Below, in pieces: positions 9,775 through 20,728 of a stretch of DNA of 64,000 nucleotides (its first letter is position 1; every line of letters starts with the position of its first letter). A program made the translations under genes and the position numbers. A model generated the notes under the pieces. That model was not told the DNA's origin and did not search any database. It saw only the letters and a program-made list of their open reading frames with translations. Source of the DNA: Linderina pennispora (Eukaryota; Kickxellomycota; Kickxellomycetes; Kickxellales; Kickxellaceae); the NCBI RefSeq assembly GCF_002104995.1, contig NW_024468260.1, positions 558,001-622,000 of the forward strand, written 5' to 3'.

Positions 9775-10583
9775 CAAATATATCACATTTACATGCACTC
9801 ATTGACCAGGCACGGGCCAATGGTGGGCTGCTGGTCTGCTGGAGCCGGACTTCTGCCCAATGGGGGCGGAACAGCCCTGCTGGTCTTCGCCTGGGAGTGG
9901 TGACAATGCTCCCTGCAATAAAAGCGGATCACGCAAATAACAACACCAATGGTGCAATCGCCTAGTTGCCTGTTGATTTTTCTGTCGCTCCGCTCTTTGG
10001 CTACAGGCATTTGGACATTTTTCGGCTCACATGCAAGCTGACCTCGGTAAGCACGCCTTTTCATGCTCGAATTCCTCAGGTTCCTTCTGTCAGAACCTGT
10101 TCGCAGATTCTATCACCGGTTCTTTTTCGAAGATACGATGACCTAAACGCAGGGACCCCCAGAGACATCCAGGGACATACACAGGTGCAGTAATATGAAA
10201 AGACGTGCATTACAATGAACGCTGTGATTAGCAGTATAGCTGGATCGGAGAGACCGCCTTTTCATGGCACATTCGTCCCCAGGCTGCCATGACAATCACA
10301 CAGGATGCCCGAGCCAGTAATGACAGCTAGATTCTGCCGACCGTGGCCCGCGCCTGTTTTGGAATGCGGGATAAGCTCCAGCGCGTGCGGGCACTCAATT
10401 ACTAATGTCTCTGGTGTTGACTCTAGGGCTGCCTGAGCCGGTTCTGACTCGACAATGCATCTGTTTCTTCGCCACCAAGGAGCAGGAAACGAATAAATAG
10501 CCGCAAGCAGCTCCTGCTGCCAACGCCATTTTCTTTTGCAAAGTTTCAGTTTGCATATTTCTCCTTGTCTATGTTTTTATTCC
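9775..10583 (+). other. Intergenic region upstream of sulfate permease
   Basis: No gene-like ORF of convincing quality. It contains the 3' end of the mannosyltransferase transcript and the permease promoter; AATAAATA near 10492 is a weak TATA-like element 90 bp before the permease ATG. Confidence 0.5.
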
Positions 10584-12776
10584 ATGCCTGCTTCTGAAGA
10601 CACGATCACAACATTTGCTACGGAGATGGGGTACCTGGAGCCTCGGGCATCTACCAAGGAGTGGCTCAAGGACATACTACCTACACGCTCAGAGGTCGTG
10701 GAGTATGCAAAAACCACGTTTCCCGTACTCACCTGGTTCTACCGCTACAACTGGCAGTGGCTTATCGGGGACCTCATCGCCGGTCTCACTGTCAGCGTCG
10801 TCGTTATTCCACAAAGCATGGCGTATGCAAAGCTTGCTCAGCTGCCGCCTTATTTTGGCCTATATTCTTCGTTCCTCGGTGTCATTTTATACTGCGCTAC
10901 CGGCACATCCAAGGATATCACCATTGGCCCTGTCGCAGTCATGTCGACATTGATGGGCGAGATCCTCAACGATGTGCTGCCCAGGCTGCCGCAGTACCAG
11001 GATACGCCATGGGTAGTGGCTAGCGCGCTGTCGGTCGTACTGGGATGCATTGTCGCTGGCATCGGGTTTTTGAGGCTTGGCTTCATTGTTGACTTTATTC
11101 CGCTACCAGCAATTGCTGCGTTCATGACTGGCTCGGCACTCAGCATCGCCATGGGACAGGTCCCAAGTCTGATGGGCAACAACAAGGCGCCTGGGTACAA
11201 TACACGCGAGGCCACGTATCTGGTGTTTGGCAACTTCTTCAAGAACATAAGATACTGCGATATCAACGCTGCTCTAGGACTCACGGCTCTGGCGCTCTTG
11301 TATTTTATCCGCTGGGGATCAGGGTACTGTTCACGGCGGTGGCCTGGATACCAACGCCTATTTTTCTTTATGGATACGCTGCGCACCGCGTTCGTCATTC
11401 TACTCTACACTCTCATGTCCTTCCTGGTCAACCACTCGCGCCACGACAATCCCAGGTTCTCAATCCTGGGCGACATCCCTCGGGGCTTCAAAAATATCGG
11501 CGTTCCACACATCAGCTCAGACATTCTGTCAGCTGCTGCTGGTCGTATTCCGTCCGCCGTCATTGTGCTGGTCATCGAGCACATCTCCATTGCAAAGTCG
11601 TTTGGCCGCGTCAACAAGTACACAATCAATCCTAACCAGGAGATGATTGCTATTGGTATTTCCAACATCTTTGGCCCATTCTTCGGTGCGTATCCAGTCA
11701 CTGGCTCGTTTTCGCGGACGGCAGTCAACTCGAAGGCCGGTGTACGGACGCCATTCGCCGGCGTCATCACCGGGGTGATCGTTGTCATTTCGATCTATGC
11801 TCTGCCTGCAGTGCTCTACTATGTCTCCAATGCTGTGTTGGCTGCTGTCATCATCCACGCTGTTGGCAATTTGGTCACCAGCCCAAAGACTGTCAAGGGA
11901 TTCTGGCATGTCTCGCCGTTTGAGTTCCTGATATTCTGGGCTGGCGTCACTGTCTCTGTGTTTTCGTCAATCGACAACGGCATTTATACCACCGTCGGCG
12001 CTTCAGCTGCATTGATGCTGTTCCGTATTGCCAAGGCACGGGGCAAGTTTGTTGGCCAGATCGAGGTTTGCGATACAATGTCTGACAGCCGTCGCAACGT
12101 CTACATACCGCTCGACCACACTGACGGATCCAACCCAGCAGTTGATGTCAAACCTCCTCCCAGCGGTATCTTCATCTACCGCCTCAACGAGGGGTACCTG
12201 TATCCAAATGCCGTTCACTTTACCGACCATATGGTTGGACAGATTATGCAACAGACCCGACCAGGTATACTGAACCCGTACGGTTCTCTTGGTAACCGCC
12301 CATGGAACGATCCAGGACCACGCCACAAGACGGAGTCCGATATTGACACATCGAAGCCTGAGTTGCGCTCGGTCATTCTGGATTTTACCGGCGTCTCCCA
12401 TGTCGACATCACTTCAGTGCAGAATCTGCTCGACGTGCGCCAGCAGCTTGACCGCCATGCAGATTGCTCGGTATCGTGGCACTTTGTCGGTATAAAGTCG
12501 GTATGGACCAGGCGGGCACTGATAGCTGCTGGTTTTGGCGCACCGGTCGGTGCGAGCCAGAGACCAGTGTTCACAGTGGCAAATATCGGTCTTCAGCAGG
12601 AGAATGACAACGATAAACCGGCTATTAGCGAAGACCCTAATTCCCTGAGTGAGCATGAGCAGGTAGCGATATTACGAGAGGTAAAGACGGTGCCAGTCAT
12701 GAGCATTGACAGGCCGTTCTTCCATATCGATATGAACGAGGCATTGGCAGCTGCCAAAAACCAGCTTGCCATTTAG
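10584..12776 (+). CDS. SulP-family sulfate permease
   Basis: Plasma-membrane anion transporter that brings sulfate in for cysteine and methionine synthesis. From MPASEDT it has 730 residues; an in-frame ATG 48 bp upstream is possible but lies in a leader-like pyrimidine-rich stretch. The SulP signature is at about residues 75-105 (DLIAGLTVSVVVIPQSMAYA, then LPPYFGLYSSF), followed by a dozen or so hydrophobic segments to about residue 490. The cytosolic C-terminus carries a STAS domain (RSVILDFTGVSHVD...QNLLDVRQQL). It pairs functionally with the serine acetyltransferase gene at 49.0 kb, although the two are far apart. Confidence 0.94.
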   Translation: MPASEDTITTFATEMGYLEPRASTKEWLKDILPTRSEVVEYAKTTFPVLTWFYRYNWQWLIGDLIAGLTVSVVVIPQSMAYAKLAQLPPYFGLYSSFLGVILYCATGTSKDITIGPVAVMSTLMGEILNDVLPRLPQYQDTPWVVASALSVVLGCIVAGIGFLRLGFIVDFIPLPAIAAFMTGSALSIAMGQVPSLMGNNKAPGYNTREATYLVFGNFFKNIRYCDINAALGLTALALLYFIRWGSGYCSRRWPGYQRLFFFMDTLRTAFVILLYTLMSFLVNHSRHDNPRFSILGDIPRGFKNIGVPHISSDILSAAAGRIPSAVIVLVIEHISIAKSFGRVNKYTINPNQEMIAIGISNIFGPFFGAYPVTGSFSRTAVNSKAGVRTPFAGVITGVIVVISIYALPAVLYYVSNAVLAAVIIHAVGNLVTSPKTVKGFWHVSPFEFLIFWAGVTVSVFSSIDNGIYTTVGASAALMLFRIAKARGKFVGQIEVCDTMSDSRRNVYIPLDHTDGSNPAVDVKPPPSGIFIYRLNEGYLYPNAVHFTDHMVGQIMQQTRPGILNPYGSLGNRPWNDPGPRHKTESDIDTSKPELRSVILDFTGVSHVDITSVQNLLDVRQQLDRHADCSVSWHFVGIKSVWTRRALIAAGFGAPVGASQRPVFTVANIGLQQENDNDKPAISEDPNSLSEHEQVAILREVKTVPVMSIDRPFFHIDMNEALAAAKNQLAI

Positions 12777-13338
12777 CCATTCCAATTTGTAATTATGCAG
12801 CAAGATAAATGTGTTATCAACCAGTAGCACAGTAGCCACCAAGTGGTTGGGCCCACCAGCTGAACCCGACATGCAGTCGGGTAGGAAGTCAGTCCTCATC
12901 CAAGTGACAGAGGCTATAGCAAACGACAGGAATGGCTACCCCACAGTCATGCTAAAGGCACTGCCTTCTGTTGGTATTGCACCCACTTTACATATACCGA
13001 TAAATACCCATCTGTCTGGCTGCTAACAGGCCCACTCTCCTCTGCTAACAGCCTGAGCCTCCTGTGTGCACCGTACAAACATCAGCACCTACATGATGTG
13101 CTGCTATGATGTGCATCATGAATCTTCGAGCTGGGGATATATGGCTGCTGTGTCGGAAACTGCCTGAATTGCTCGGTATGGCTATTCGAAGAATGCGTGG
13201 TGAAATCAAAAATTACCGCGCTTTTCTCAGCCATGCCATCGCGACAGCAGTAGGCTCTAGGTCGATGATGCAGCGCATCACTTTTCCTTTTTTGAATCCG
13301 CATTCACACACGTTTCCTTTCATATTATTTTCATTGTA
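12777..13338 (+). other. Intergenic region upstream of the UBX gene
   Basis: No supported gene. It contains a 60-bp stretch around 12835-12890 with partial similarity to one near 38650-38705 (shared core CCAGCTGAACCC). Confidence 0.4.
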
Positions 13339-14619
13339 ATGTCGCAACCCAGCGAGGAAATTTGGTTCAATGGGCCTGTTGTCGAGGCCGTCGGCCAGGC
13401 CACTGCGCGCAATCTGCTATTTGTCGCCTGCATTGTCACCGACGCTTCTTCCGACGAATTGACTATGCTGGACAAGAACTACGTCAAGCAAATTCTGAAG
13501 ACGCATTGCTTGTGCGTCAAGCTGGTCCGTGGTAGCAGCGAAGAGGCTATGTTCTCGCAGCTGTTCCCGAGCACGCAAACTCCGAGCGTGTATATTGTCA
13601 GGTCGAATACCGACAAGGTACTACTGAGTGGCGAGGACTTGAGCGAGCAGCGGATTGTTGCAGAGATCGAAAGCATGGTTAGCAGTGCTGCAGCAGACCC
13701 AGTTCAGGCACAGGAGCCAGCCCAGACACAGGAGCCGTCCCAGGCACAGGCAGCACAGGCTCCAGTGCAGCAACAATCACCGATCCCAGCTCATCTGCAG
13801 CCAATAGTACCAGCTCAACCACAAGTCTCTTATTTGCCTGTGCCTCAGTCAAAGAAGCAAAACAGCCAGGATGCCGCCAAGCTTGCCGAGGCAAAGCACA
13901 TGGAGGAGTACCGCAAACGGTTGGCCAAGGAGAAGCGCGCTGATGCAGCCTATCGCAAGACAATTCTCGAGAGCATCAAGCAGGATCGCGAGGACTTCAA
14001 AGCAGTGCATGGCACACCTACATCGGCATCTGGCTCAAAGGACACGATGCGGAAGCAGCTGGCAGATACTACAGGCAAGACCAAGATCCTGTTCCGTATT
14101 AGCGATGGGCGCGTAGAATCTGGCGAATTTGATGTCCAGGCAGAGTTTGCCGAAGTTCGGGCATTTGTCGAAGGGATCGAGGGGATTCCCAAGGGCTCTT
14201 TGGATATTGCTGAGGCCTTCCCGCGGCGCACGTTGGGAGGCGATGTCAATGACAAGAACCTGTCAGAGCTGGGCCTTGTTCCGACGGCGACACTACTTGT
14301 CAATGTGTCGGCTAGGCGCGTAAAGGACGGCGAGGCATTCAAGGAGCCTGTTACTTGGTTCGCCTTTTTTTACTCGATGCTCGCTGCAGTATTCGGATTC
14401 TTCGGAGCATTTTTGCCGGGGAGAAAGAGTGAAGATGAGAGCCAGGCAACTTACACCCGGGAAGATGGAGCGGTGGCTCGCTCAACTGCCAGAAGGGACA
14501 AAAAGTCGCCGGATGAAAAGCTTACACGGCGCAGGAACGCCAGTCCTGGCTCGGAGGCAGGCAGCGATGATGACGAGAAACCCAAGACATACAACGGCAA
14601 CTCGACTAACCTCGAGTAG
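13339..14619 (+). CDS. UBX-domain ERAD protein, UBXN4/erasin-like
   Basis: UBX proteins recruit the p97/Cdc48 ATPase; erasin-type members sit on the ER membrane in ER-associated degradation. The 426-residue ORF has a thioredoxin-like N-terminal domain (about residues 1-115, no CxxC), a Q/P/A-rich linker, a charged helix (KHMEEYRKRLAKEKRADAAYR), the UBX beta-grasp (about 235-320: TKILFRISDGRVESGEF, then FPRRTLGG), a hydrophobic hairpin (WFAFFYSMLAAVFGFFGAFL) and a charged tail. This order matches erasin. No break and no intron are seen. Confidence 0.88.
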   Translation: MSQPSEEIWFNGPVVEAVGQATARNLLFVACIVTDASSDELTMLDKNYVKQILKTHCLCVKLVRGSSEEAMFSQLFPSTQTPSVYIVRSNTDKVLLSGEDLSEQRIVAEIESMVSSAAADPVQAQEPAQTQEPSQAQAAQAPVQQQSPIPAHLQPIVPAQPQVSYLPVPQSKKQNSQDAAKLAEAKHMEEYRKRLAKEKRADAAYRKTILESIKQDREDFKAVHGTPTSASGSKDTMRKQLADTTGKTKILFRISDGRVESGEFDVQAEFAEVRAFVEGIEGIPKGSLDIAEAFPRRTLGGDVNDKNLSELGLVPTATLLVNVSARRVKDGEAFKEPVTWFAFFYSMLAAVFGFFGAFLPGRKSEDESQATYTREDGAVARSTARRDKKSPDEKLTRRRNASPGSEAGSDDDEKPKTYNGNSTNLE

Positions 14620-15642
14620 GCTCATAAAGTATTTTATTGCGGTTTTTGATTGTCTAACAATAACCATCCACATCTCATGCTAACTCTCCTGCGTTCGTGA
14701 TGTGAGCACATTTCCATGCAAGCCAAACAGTACTTGCCTCACATCTTGGCGGGTACTGCTAGCAGTTGGTATACAAGTTCGCTACTACGCAATGCTGCAT
14801 GAAGCCATAGCAGATGTAGTAGACATGCTGCTTTGTCAACACCGAGGTTTACTTGTCCTATTTCTGGCAGATAGTATACAGGCTATCATGTTGTAGACTG
14901 CGTAGAATCACCTGCCCTTGGCGTATACGAGATTATCACTGTAGCTGTTGATTTTAGCTGCGATAAGCCAGGTCAACCAGAGTTGGCACTTGCATACATG
15001 TCTTGATTTCCAATCTCAATGGTTCCCCTAGTGCTTCTCATGAAACTGCGTCACCCCTACTCCAGGAGCAAAATGCATCAGTCAGCAATTGCAGATTGAC
15101 ACTGGGCTGATGTAATATGTGTATTGAGCAACGGCTGTGCTTGATGTATATGCACCAGCACGCTTGCATGTCCAAAATTAGTCCAAAAGTTCTCAAGCAT
15201 TAGGGCAAAAGTACGCGTCTATCACATATCCACTGCAGATGCGTTCTAATAATAGACCGACCTCCATGGCTTTAGCCAACATCTGCCACTTGCACGAAAT
15301 GGTATCGATTTATAATTAGCATTCAGTGTCCATCAATGGCGATCGCACCGCACATGCTTGCATATCCTTTACATAAGGATGTGTATATTTAGAACAGGCA
15401 ATACCTGGTTGTGCAAAAAATGCATGCATGCAGGTAGAATCTTGACCTATTTTTAGGGAACGAGGATTTGGAACTTGGTTATGTAACGGCGCTTTGCAAT
15501 AACCAGCGATACTGTTGGGTTTACCGCGTATATATAGACCGGTCAATTCGGCTGAAGATGACGGATCATTAACAAACAACTGTCTATTCTCTTCACCCTT
15601 GTACAGAACAATCAAAAACAACCTACTTGTAAATTCCAAAAA
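14620..15642 (+). other. Intergenic region upstream of the secreted repeat protein
   Basis: About 1 kb, AT-rich, with no supported ORF. The proximal 120 bp contains a TATA element; nothing else was recognised. Confidence 0.5.
15529..15536 (+). promoter_or_regulatory. TATA box of the secreted repeat protein
   Basis: TATATATA inside CGCGTATATATAGACC, about 107 bp before the ATG at 15643. A strong TATA box fits a regulated, highly expressed surface protein; expression itself is not known. Confidence 0.6.
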
Positions 15643-18600
15643 ATGAAGGTTTTCACTACCATCTTCTTTTTCGCCTCAGCCGCTATTACGCTGGCCGCAC
15701 CAGTGTCTCAGGCTCCATCCAATGGCTACTCGGCTGTCACTGTACCGCCGCATTCGTCAGTTGTGGCTACTCACCAGTACTCTACCTCGGCTCATAGCAC
15801 GTACCCCAAGTACACTACATCAAGTGCTAAGCCCACCCAGATAACTTCGCACGTTCAGCCAACAGCTACCAATCCCAAGTCATCGGTTGCGCACACAACA
15901 TACATCACTTCCGTTCAGTCCATGCCTAAGCCGACGACGACCAATCCCAAGCCATCGGTTGCGCACACACCGTACATCACTTCCGTCCAGTCCATGCCTA
16001 AGCCGACGACGACTAGCCCCTTGTCGCGTGCGACTGTTCATGTCTCACATGAGTATATAACCAGCACGACTCATCCAACACTCTCTCACTCCAAGTACAC
16101 CACTGTGCCTACTAGCTACAAGCCCAGCACGACCACGACACACTCTGGCTACGTGACGGCAACTTTCCACCAGCCAACCTATGCCACTTCTAGCCACAAG
16201 ACGCATCCGGCATCACAGGGCTATAGCACGGCAGTGGTACATCCCACCCCGACCACGACGCATGGCACTTCTCACCACTACAGCAAGACGCACGTTGCTT
16301 CCAGCCACAAGACAAAGACACACACGACATCTCACGGCTATAGTACGGCAGTGGTACACTCCACCCCAACCACGACACACTCTGGCTACGTGACGGCAAC
16401 TTTCCACCAGCCAACCTATGCCACTTCTAGCCACATGACGCATCCGGCATCACAGAGCTATAGCACGGCGGTGGTGCACCCCAGCTCAACCACGACGCAT
16501 GGCACTTCTCACCACTACAGCAAGACGCACGTTGCTTCCAGCCACAAGACAAAGACACACACGACATCTCACGGCTACAGCACGGCAGTGGTACACTCCA
16601 CCCCAACCACGACGCACTCTGGTTACGTGACGGCAACTTTCCACCAGCCAACCTATGCCACTTCTAGCCACAAGACGCATCCGGCATCACAGAGCTATAG
16701 CACGGCGGTGGTGCACCCCAGCTCAACCACGACACATGGCACTTCTCACCACTACAGCAAGACGCACGTTGATTCCAGCCACAAGACAAAGACACACACA
16801 ACATCTCACGGCTACAGCACAGCAGTGGCGCATCCCAGCCCGACCACAACACATGCCACCTCGCGCCGCCACAGCAAGACACACGTTGCTTCCAGCCACA
16901 AGACAAAGACACACACAACATCTCACGGCTACAGCACGGCAGTGGTACACTCCACCCCAACCACGACACACTCTGGCTACGTGACGGCAACTTTCCACCA
17001 GCCAACCTATGCCACTTCTAGCCACAAGACGCATCCGGCATCACAGAGCTATAGCACGGCGGTGATGCACCCCAGCTCAACCACGACACATGCCACCTCG
17101 CGCCACCACAGCAAGACGAAGACACACAAGTCCGATTCTGATTCTGATAAGGACTGGGAAGATGAGCATTCGAAGACGAAACATCATGATCACAGCAAGA
17201 TCAAGACCAAGACCAAGGGTCACAGCAAGACTAAGGACCACAGCAGCGATCGCGATATCCCGACTGCTACCAACACCCAGTCTGACAATTCGAAGGTGAC
17301 GTCGAAGCACGCTTCTCCTACTCCGACATCTAGCCACAAGGGGTCGATGACTCGTTCGGCCACTGCTTCAGATGACGATGAGAGCCACTACAAGACTGGA
17401 TCGAAGCACCATGATCATAGCAAGACCAAGACCAACACCCAGTCTGGCCATTCGAAGGTGACATCGAAGCACGCTTCTCCTACTCCGACATCTAACCACA
17501 AGGGGTCGATGACTCGTTCGGCCACTGCTTCGGATGACGAGAACCACTACAAGACAGATTCGAAGTATCATGACGATATCAAGACGAGGGGTCATGATGA
17601 TAAGGACGAGGGTGAGCGGGATCTTCCCTTGCCTACAAAGGCTACATCTAGTGCGCCGTCTCACTTTGACCACAAGCCTGTCACACCGACACCATCAGGC
17701 ACATATCAGGCCGCTGTCCCAGGAGATAGTGGCGCTGATGCTGTCGGTGGTGCTGCCGATGCTGGTGCTGCCGCTGCTGACATGGGTGCCCCCAGATGCT
17801 GGACCCGTCAACTCTGGACCTGCTAATGGTGGTGGTGCTGTTGCTGCCGACGCTGGTGCCGCTGCCGATACTGGTGCTACCACTGCTGACACTGGTGCCC
17901 CAGATGCTGGACCTGTCAACTCTGGACCCGCTCACGCTGGACCTGCTAATGGTGGTGGTGCTGCTGCTGCCGACGCTGGTGCCGCTGCCGATACTGGTGC
18001 CGCTGCCGATACTGGTGCCGCTGCTGGTGCTGCCGATACCGGTGCTGGTGTTGACGTTGCTGCTGCTGGTGCTGCTGCTGTCGATTCTGGCGCCGCTGCT
18101 GATACTGGTGCTGCTGCTGCTGGTGCTGCTGCTGTCGATTCTGGCGCCGCTGCTGATACTGGTGCTGCTGCTGCTGGTGCCGATACTGGTGCTGGTGCTG
18201 CCGCTGCCGCTGGTGCTGCTGCTGATACCGGTGCTGCTGCCGCTGCTGCTGATACTGGTGCTGCCGCTGACGCTGGTGCTGCTGACGCTGGTGCTGCTGA
18301 CGCTGGTGCCGCTGCCGATGCTGGTGCTGCCGCTGACGCTGGTGCTGCTGCTGATACCGGTGCTGCTGCCGCTGCTGCTGATACTGGTGCTGCTGCTGAT
18401 ACCGGTGCTGTTGCTGATACTGGTGCTGCTGCTGACGCTGGTGCTGCCGCTGCCGCTGCCGATGCTGGTGCTGGTGCTGATACCGGTGCTGCCGCTGCTG
18501 CTGCTGATACTGGTGCTGCCGCTGACGCTGGTGCTGCCGCTGACGCTGGTGCTGCCGAAGGTGGAGCACCCGAAGATCTTGGCGTCGAGTCTTCTGAAGA

Positions 18601-18928
18601 ATCTAGCACGGATCTGAAATGCTATCCCAAGAGCATTGACAGCGAGGACCCTGACTACAGCCTCTACGAGGCAAGCAGCTGCGACAGCGAGAGCGGGTGC
18701 GAGGCAATCAGCTATGAGTGCGAGTCGTCCTCGGAAGAGGTGGACGAGGAAATCAGCAACATTATCAATGATCTGGATTCGAACGCCGAGCAGGCGACGG
18801 AGAACGCTGATGGCGAAGACCCGGTGGATGATGCTGAAGAGTCGGTGGCAGAGCCAGCCGAGGCTGAGGCTGGTGACCAGGTCGAGTCGGCAGGCGAGCC
18901 TACGCAGGCGGCTGAGGAGAGCGAGTGA
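15643..18928 (+). CDS. Large secreted Ser/Thr/His-rich repeat protein (cell-surface candidate), frame-broken
   Basis: Starts with a clear signal peptide (MKVFTTIFFFASAAITLAAP). It then has a Ser/Thr/Tyr/His-rich region with 79-residue repeats, a Lys/Asp/His-rich segment, two 54-residue repeats, a long Ala/Asp/Gly/Thr-rich region, and an acidic Cys-containing C-terminus (four Cys near CYPKSID, CDSESGCE, YECES) ending QAAEESE. It was not recognised as a named family; the composition suggests a heavily O-mannosylated wall or secreted protein. The frame breaks once, at a run of five C (17789-17793). A near-identical stretch 107 bp further on (GGTGCCCCAGATGCTGG) has four C and stays open, so one extra C explains the break. 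No GPI-like hydrophobic tail is present. Confidence 0.75.
16147..17100 (+). repeat. 79-residue (237-bp) tandem repeats
   Basis: GGCTACGTGACGGCAAC-type unit starts occur at 16147, 16384, 16621 and 16975. The first two intervals are 237 bp; the third is 354 bp, i.e. 237 plus an extra 117-bp half unit. Each unit joins two roughly 40-residue halves that share GYSTAVVH and SSHKT segments. Copies are nearly identical, implying recent duplication or conversion. Confidence 0.9.
17271..17594 (+). repeat. Two 54-residue repeats
   Basis: CAACACCCAGTCTG begins copies at 17271 and about 17433, 162 bp apart. Both encode TNTQS, SKVTSKHASPTPTS, HKGSMTRSATASDD and a Lys/His tail. Confidence 0.85.
17700..18560 (+). 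repeat. Ala/Asp/Thr/Gly low-complexity repeat
   Basis: Degenerate repeats of GCTGATACTGGTGCT and GACGCTGGTGCTGCC encode ADTGAA and ADAGAA blocks. The composition keeps all six frames largely open, which is why long Ser/Thr-, Leu/Val- and Gln/His-rich ORFs appear here on both strands. Confidence 0.9.
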
Positions 18929-19625
18929 GTCTTGCATGATTAGGATGTTGACCTAGTGCATGCTTGTTGACCCAAAAAATTTCCTTTATAATATCTTAAA
19001 TATCATTTCTAAAAACCACACCTAGTGCATTAGTGTTAGTTGAGTGACAGCGCCAATATAACTATCGACGTTCTGCTGAACCGGGGCGCAACACTAACTC
19101 CAGATTCCAATGTGACGAATGGCGGAACCGGCCAATTACATATGCGTGTTGTCATGGATTTTGATGCATAGTTGAAAACAGAGGCAAATAGAGGTCATAC
19201 TGCCGGTTATAGTACTGTACCTGTCGCAAGGTGGGAGATTAAGAAAGAGATTTATATATACCAAGGTATGTCTTCAAAGACGAGAGCAAGAATACAGGAA
19301 CGGCATTATCAACTAATGGTGGTAGATCTACTAAAGCCATATGGTCATTATAACCGGCAGCAGAGATGTAGCTGCTTCTATCCTATGTGTACTCTTGTCC
19401 TGGCTCCATGTTTCTTTTATTCATCCCGTTATCCATGCCTGAGGTAGAGTTTGTTTCCGATTTTAAATGCACTACATCCTCACACACGCAACAATTGGTC
19501 GTTCGGAGTAGGGGAAGAAAGCTGTACTTTTCCTATAAAGGGGAAGGTTAGTGTGGGTCTAGGCGGAGAGGTGTTCCTTTTTTCCACTCAACAAGAACAC
19601 TCTCATTAACACTCCAGTAAAACCT
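18929..19625 (+). other. Intergenic region upstream of the macro-domain gene
   Basis: About 700 bp; only short AT-rich ORFs, none supported. Confidence 0.5.
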
Positions 19626-20195
19626 ATGAGCATTTCTGTATTGTCGATTCCAACTGTGGCGGCCAAGCTCGGACGGACAGCTGCGGCTGGGTCGTTCCTC
19701 TCCCTAGTAAGCATCTTCCGCGGCGATATCACACGGCTCTCTGTGGATGCAATCGTAAACGCAGCCGACAATGCGTTGCTGGGCGGCGGGGGAGTCGACG
19801 GGGCGATCCACCGGGCGGCCGGGCCGCGGCTGCTGGCCGAATGCCGCACACTGAACGGGTGCGCAACTGGCGCGGCCAAAATCACAAAGGGCTATGATCT
19901 GCCGGCCACGTACGTGATCCATACGGTTGGCCCGGTGGGCGAGCATCCGGAGCTGCTCCGGAGCGCGTACAGGAGCTCGCTGGATGTGGCCAAGAAGAAT
20001 GGCGTAAGGACGATTGCATTCCCGTGCATTTCAACCGGCGTGTTTGGGTACCCCGCCGAGGCTGCATGCAGGGTGGTGTTGGGTGCGGTCGAGGAGTGGC
20101 TGAGGGAGAATGGTGGGGCGATTGAGCGCGTTGTCTTTTGCATGTTTAATGATCAGAGTGAGCGCATTTATTCGGAGCAGCTGGCGAACTTCTAG
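19626..20195 (+). CDS. Macro-domain protein (MacroD-type ADP-ribosyl hydrolase)
   Basis: Macro domains of this class bind ADP-ribose and remove it from proteins or from O-acetyl-ADP-ribose. The 189-residue ORF has [19 protein letters not shown], the catalytic loop [19 protein letters not shown] and the second loop [10 protein letters not shown]. It is close to a bare macro domain, with a short Ala/Ser-containing N-terminal extension. Frame intact. A 5' exon cannot be excluded. Confidence 0.92.
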   Translation: MSISVLSIPTVAAKLGRTAAAGSFLSLVSIFRGDITRLSVDAIVNAADNALLGGGGVDGAIHRAAGPRLLAECRTLNGCATGAAKITKGYDLPATYVIHTVGPVGEHPELLRSAYRSSLDVAKKNGVRTIAFPCISTGVFGYPAEAACRVVLGAVEEWLRENGGAIERVVFCMFNDQSERIYSEQLANF

Positions 20196-20728
20196 AGACG
20201 GGAGGCCAGCTGGAGTTTTTTCTGCGTGTAGAGACAATATACTGAGGAAGATCTGGTCACATGGCATGCTAAATGATGGAGGTATGTGACATATCCCACA
20301 TACCCTCGACATGGCAGGGAATGGGCACGATGTATCTGGCCGTGTCCTGGATGGCTTGCTTTTTGGGGAATGTTTTTAGTCGCTGTCGTCAAGTGCAGCT
20401 GTGTTGTGATGTTTCCGTTATTTTGGAACAGCACTTCAAAATATTCAGACTTGGTGCTCGTTCGCAAATGTGAGATTGGCTGCAGGTACCGTTGCGTTTT
20501 TGTACAAAAGAGGGAGCAAAAAACAAAAAAGAAGTGAGCGATCAAGAGCATAGGTGTAGTTTCTTTTTATAGCCCTTTTTTTGTTGTTTGGCGTTCTCTT
20601 TCCCTCCCCCTTTTCTTCCTTATTTTAATAGCATATTTTTCTCTCGAATCGTCCCACTCTATTTCTCTTCCTTTCTAACGACAACCCTCTTTACGACCTA
20701 TTTTCTCTCCTTAAAAGAACGCAATTCA
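20196..20728 (+). other. Intergenic region upstream of the RasGAP gene
   Basis: About 530 bp, ending in a pyrimidine-rich leader (TTTCCCTCCCCCTTTTC...). No supported gene. Confidence 0.5.

Noticed and set aside
16147-17100. CRISPR-like array
   Set aside because: Units are 237 bp, coding and contiguous without unique spacers; this is a protein tandem repeat in a eukaryote.
17681-18937. Long Ser/Thr-rich, Leu/Val-rich and Gln/His-rich ORFs on both strands over the Ala-rich array
   Set aside because: Low-complexity repeat of GCTG(A/C)T units keeps every frame open; only the frame continuing from the signal-peptide ORF has a non-repetitive C-terminus.
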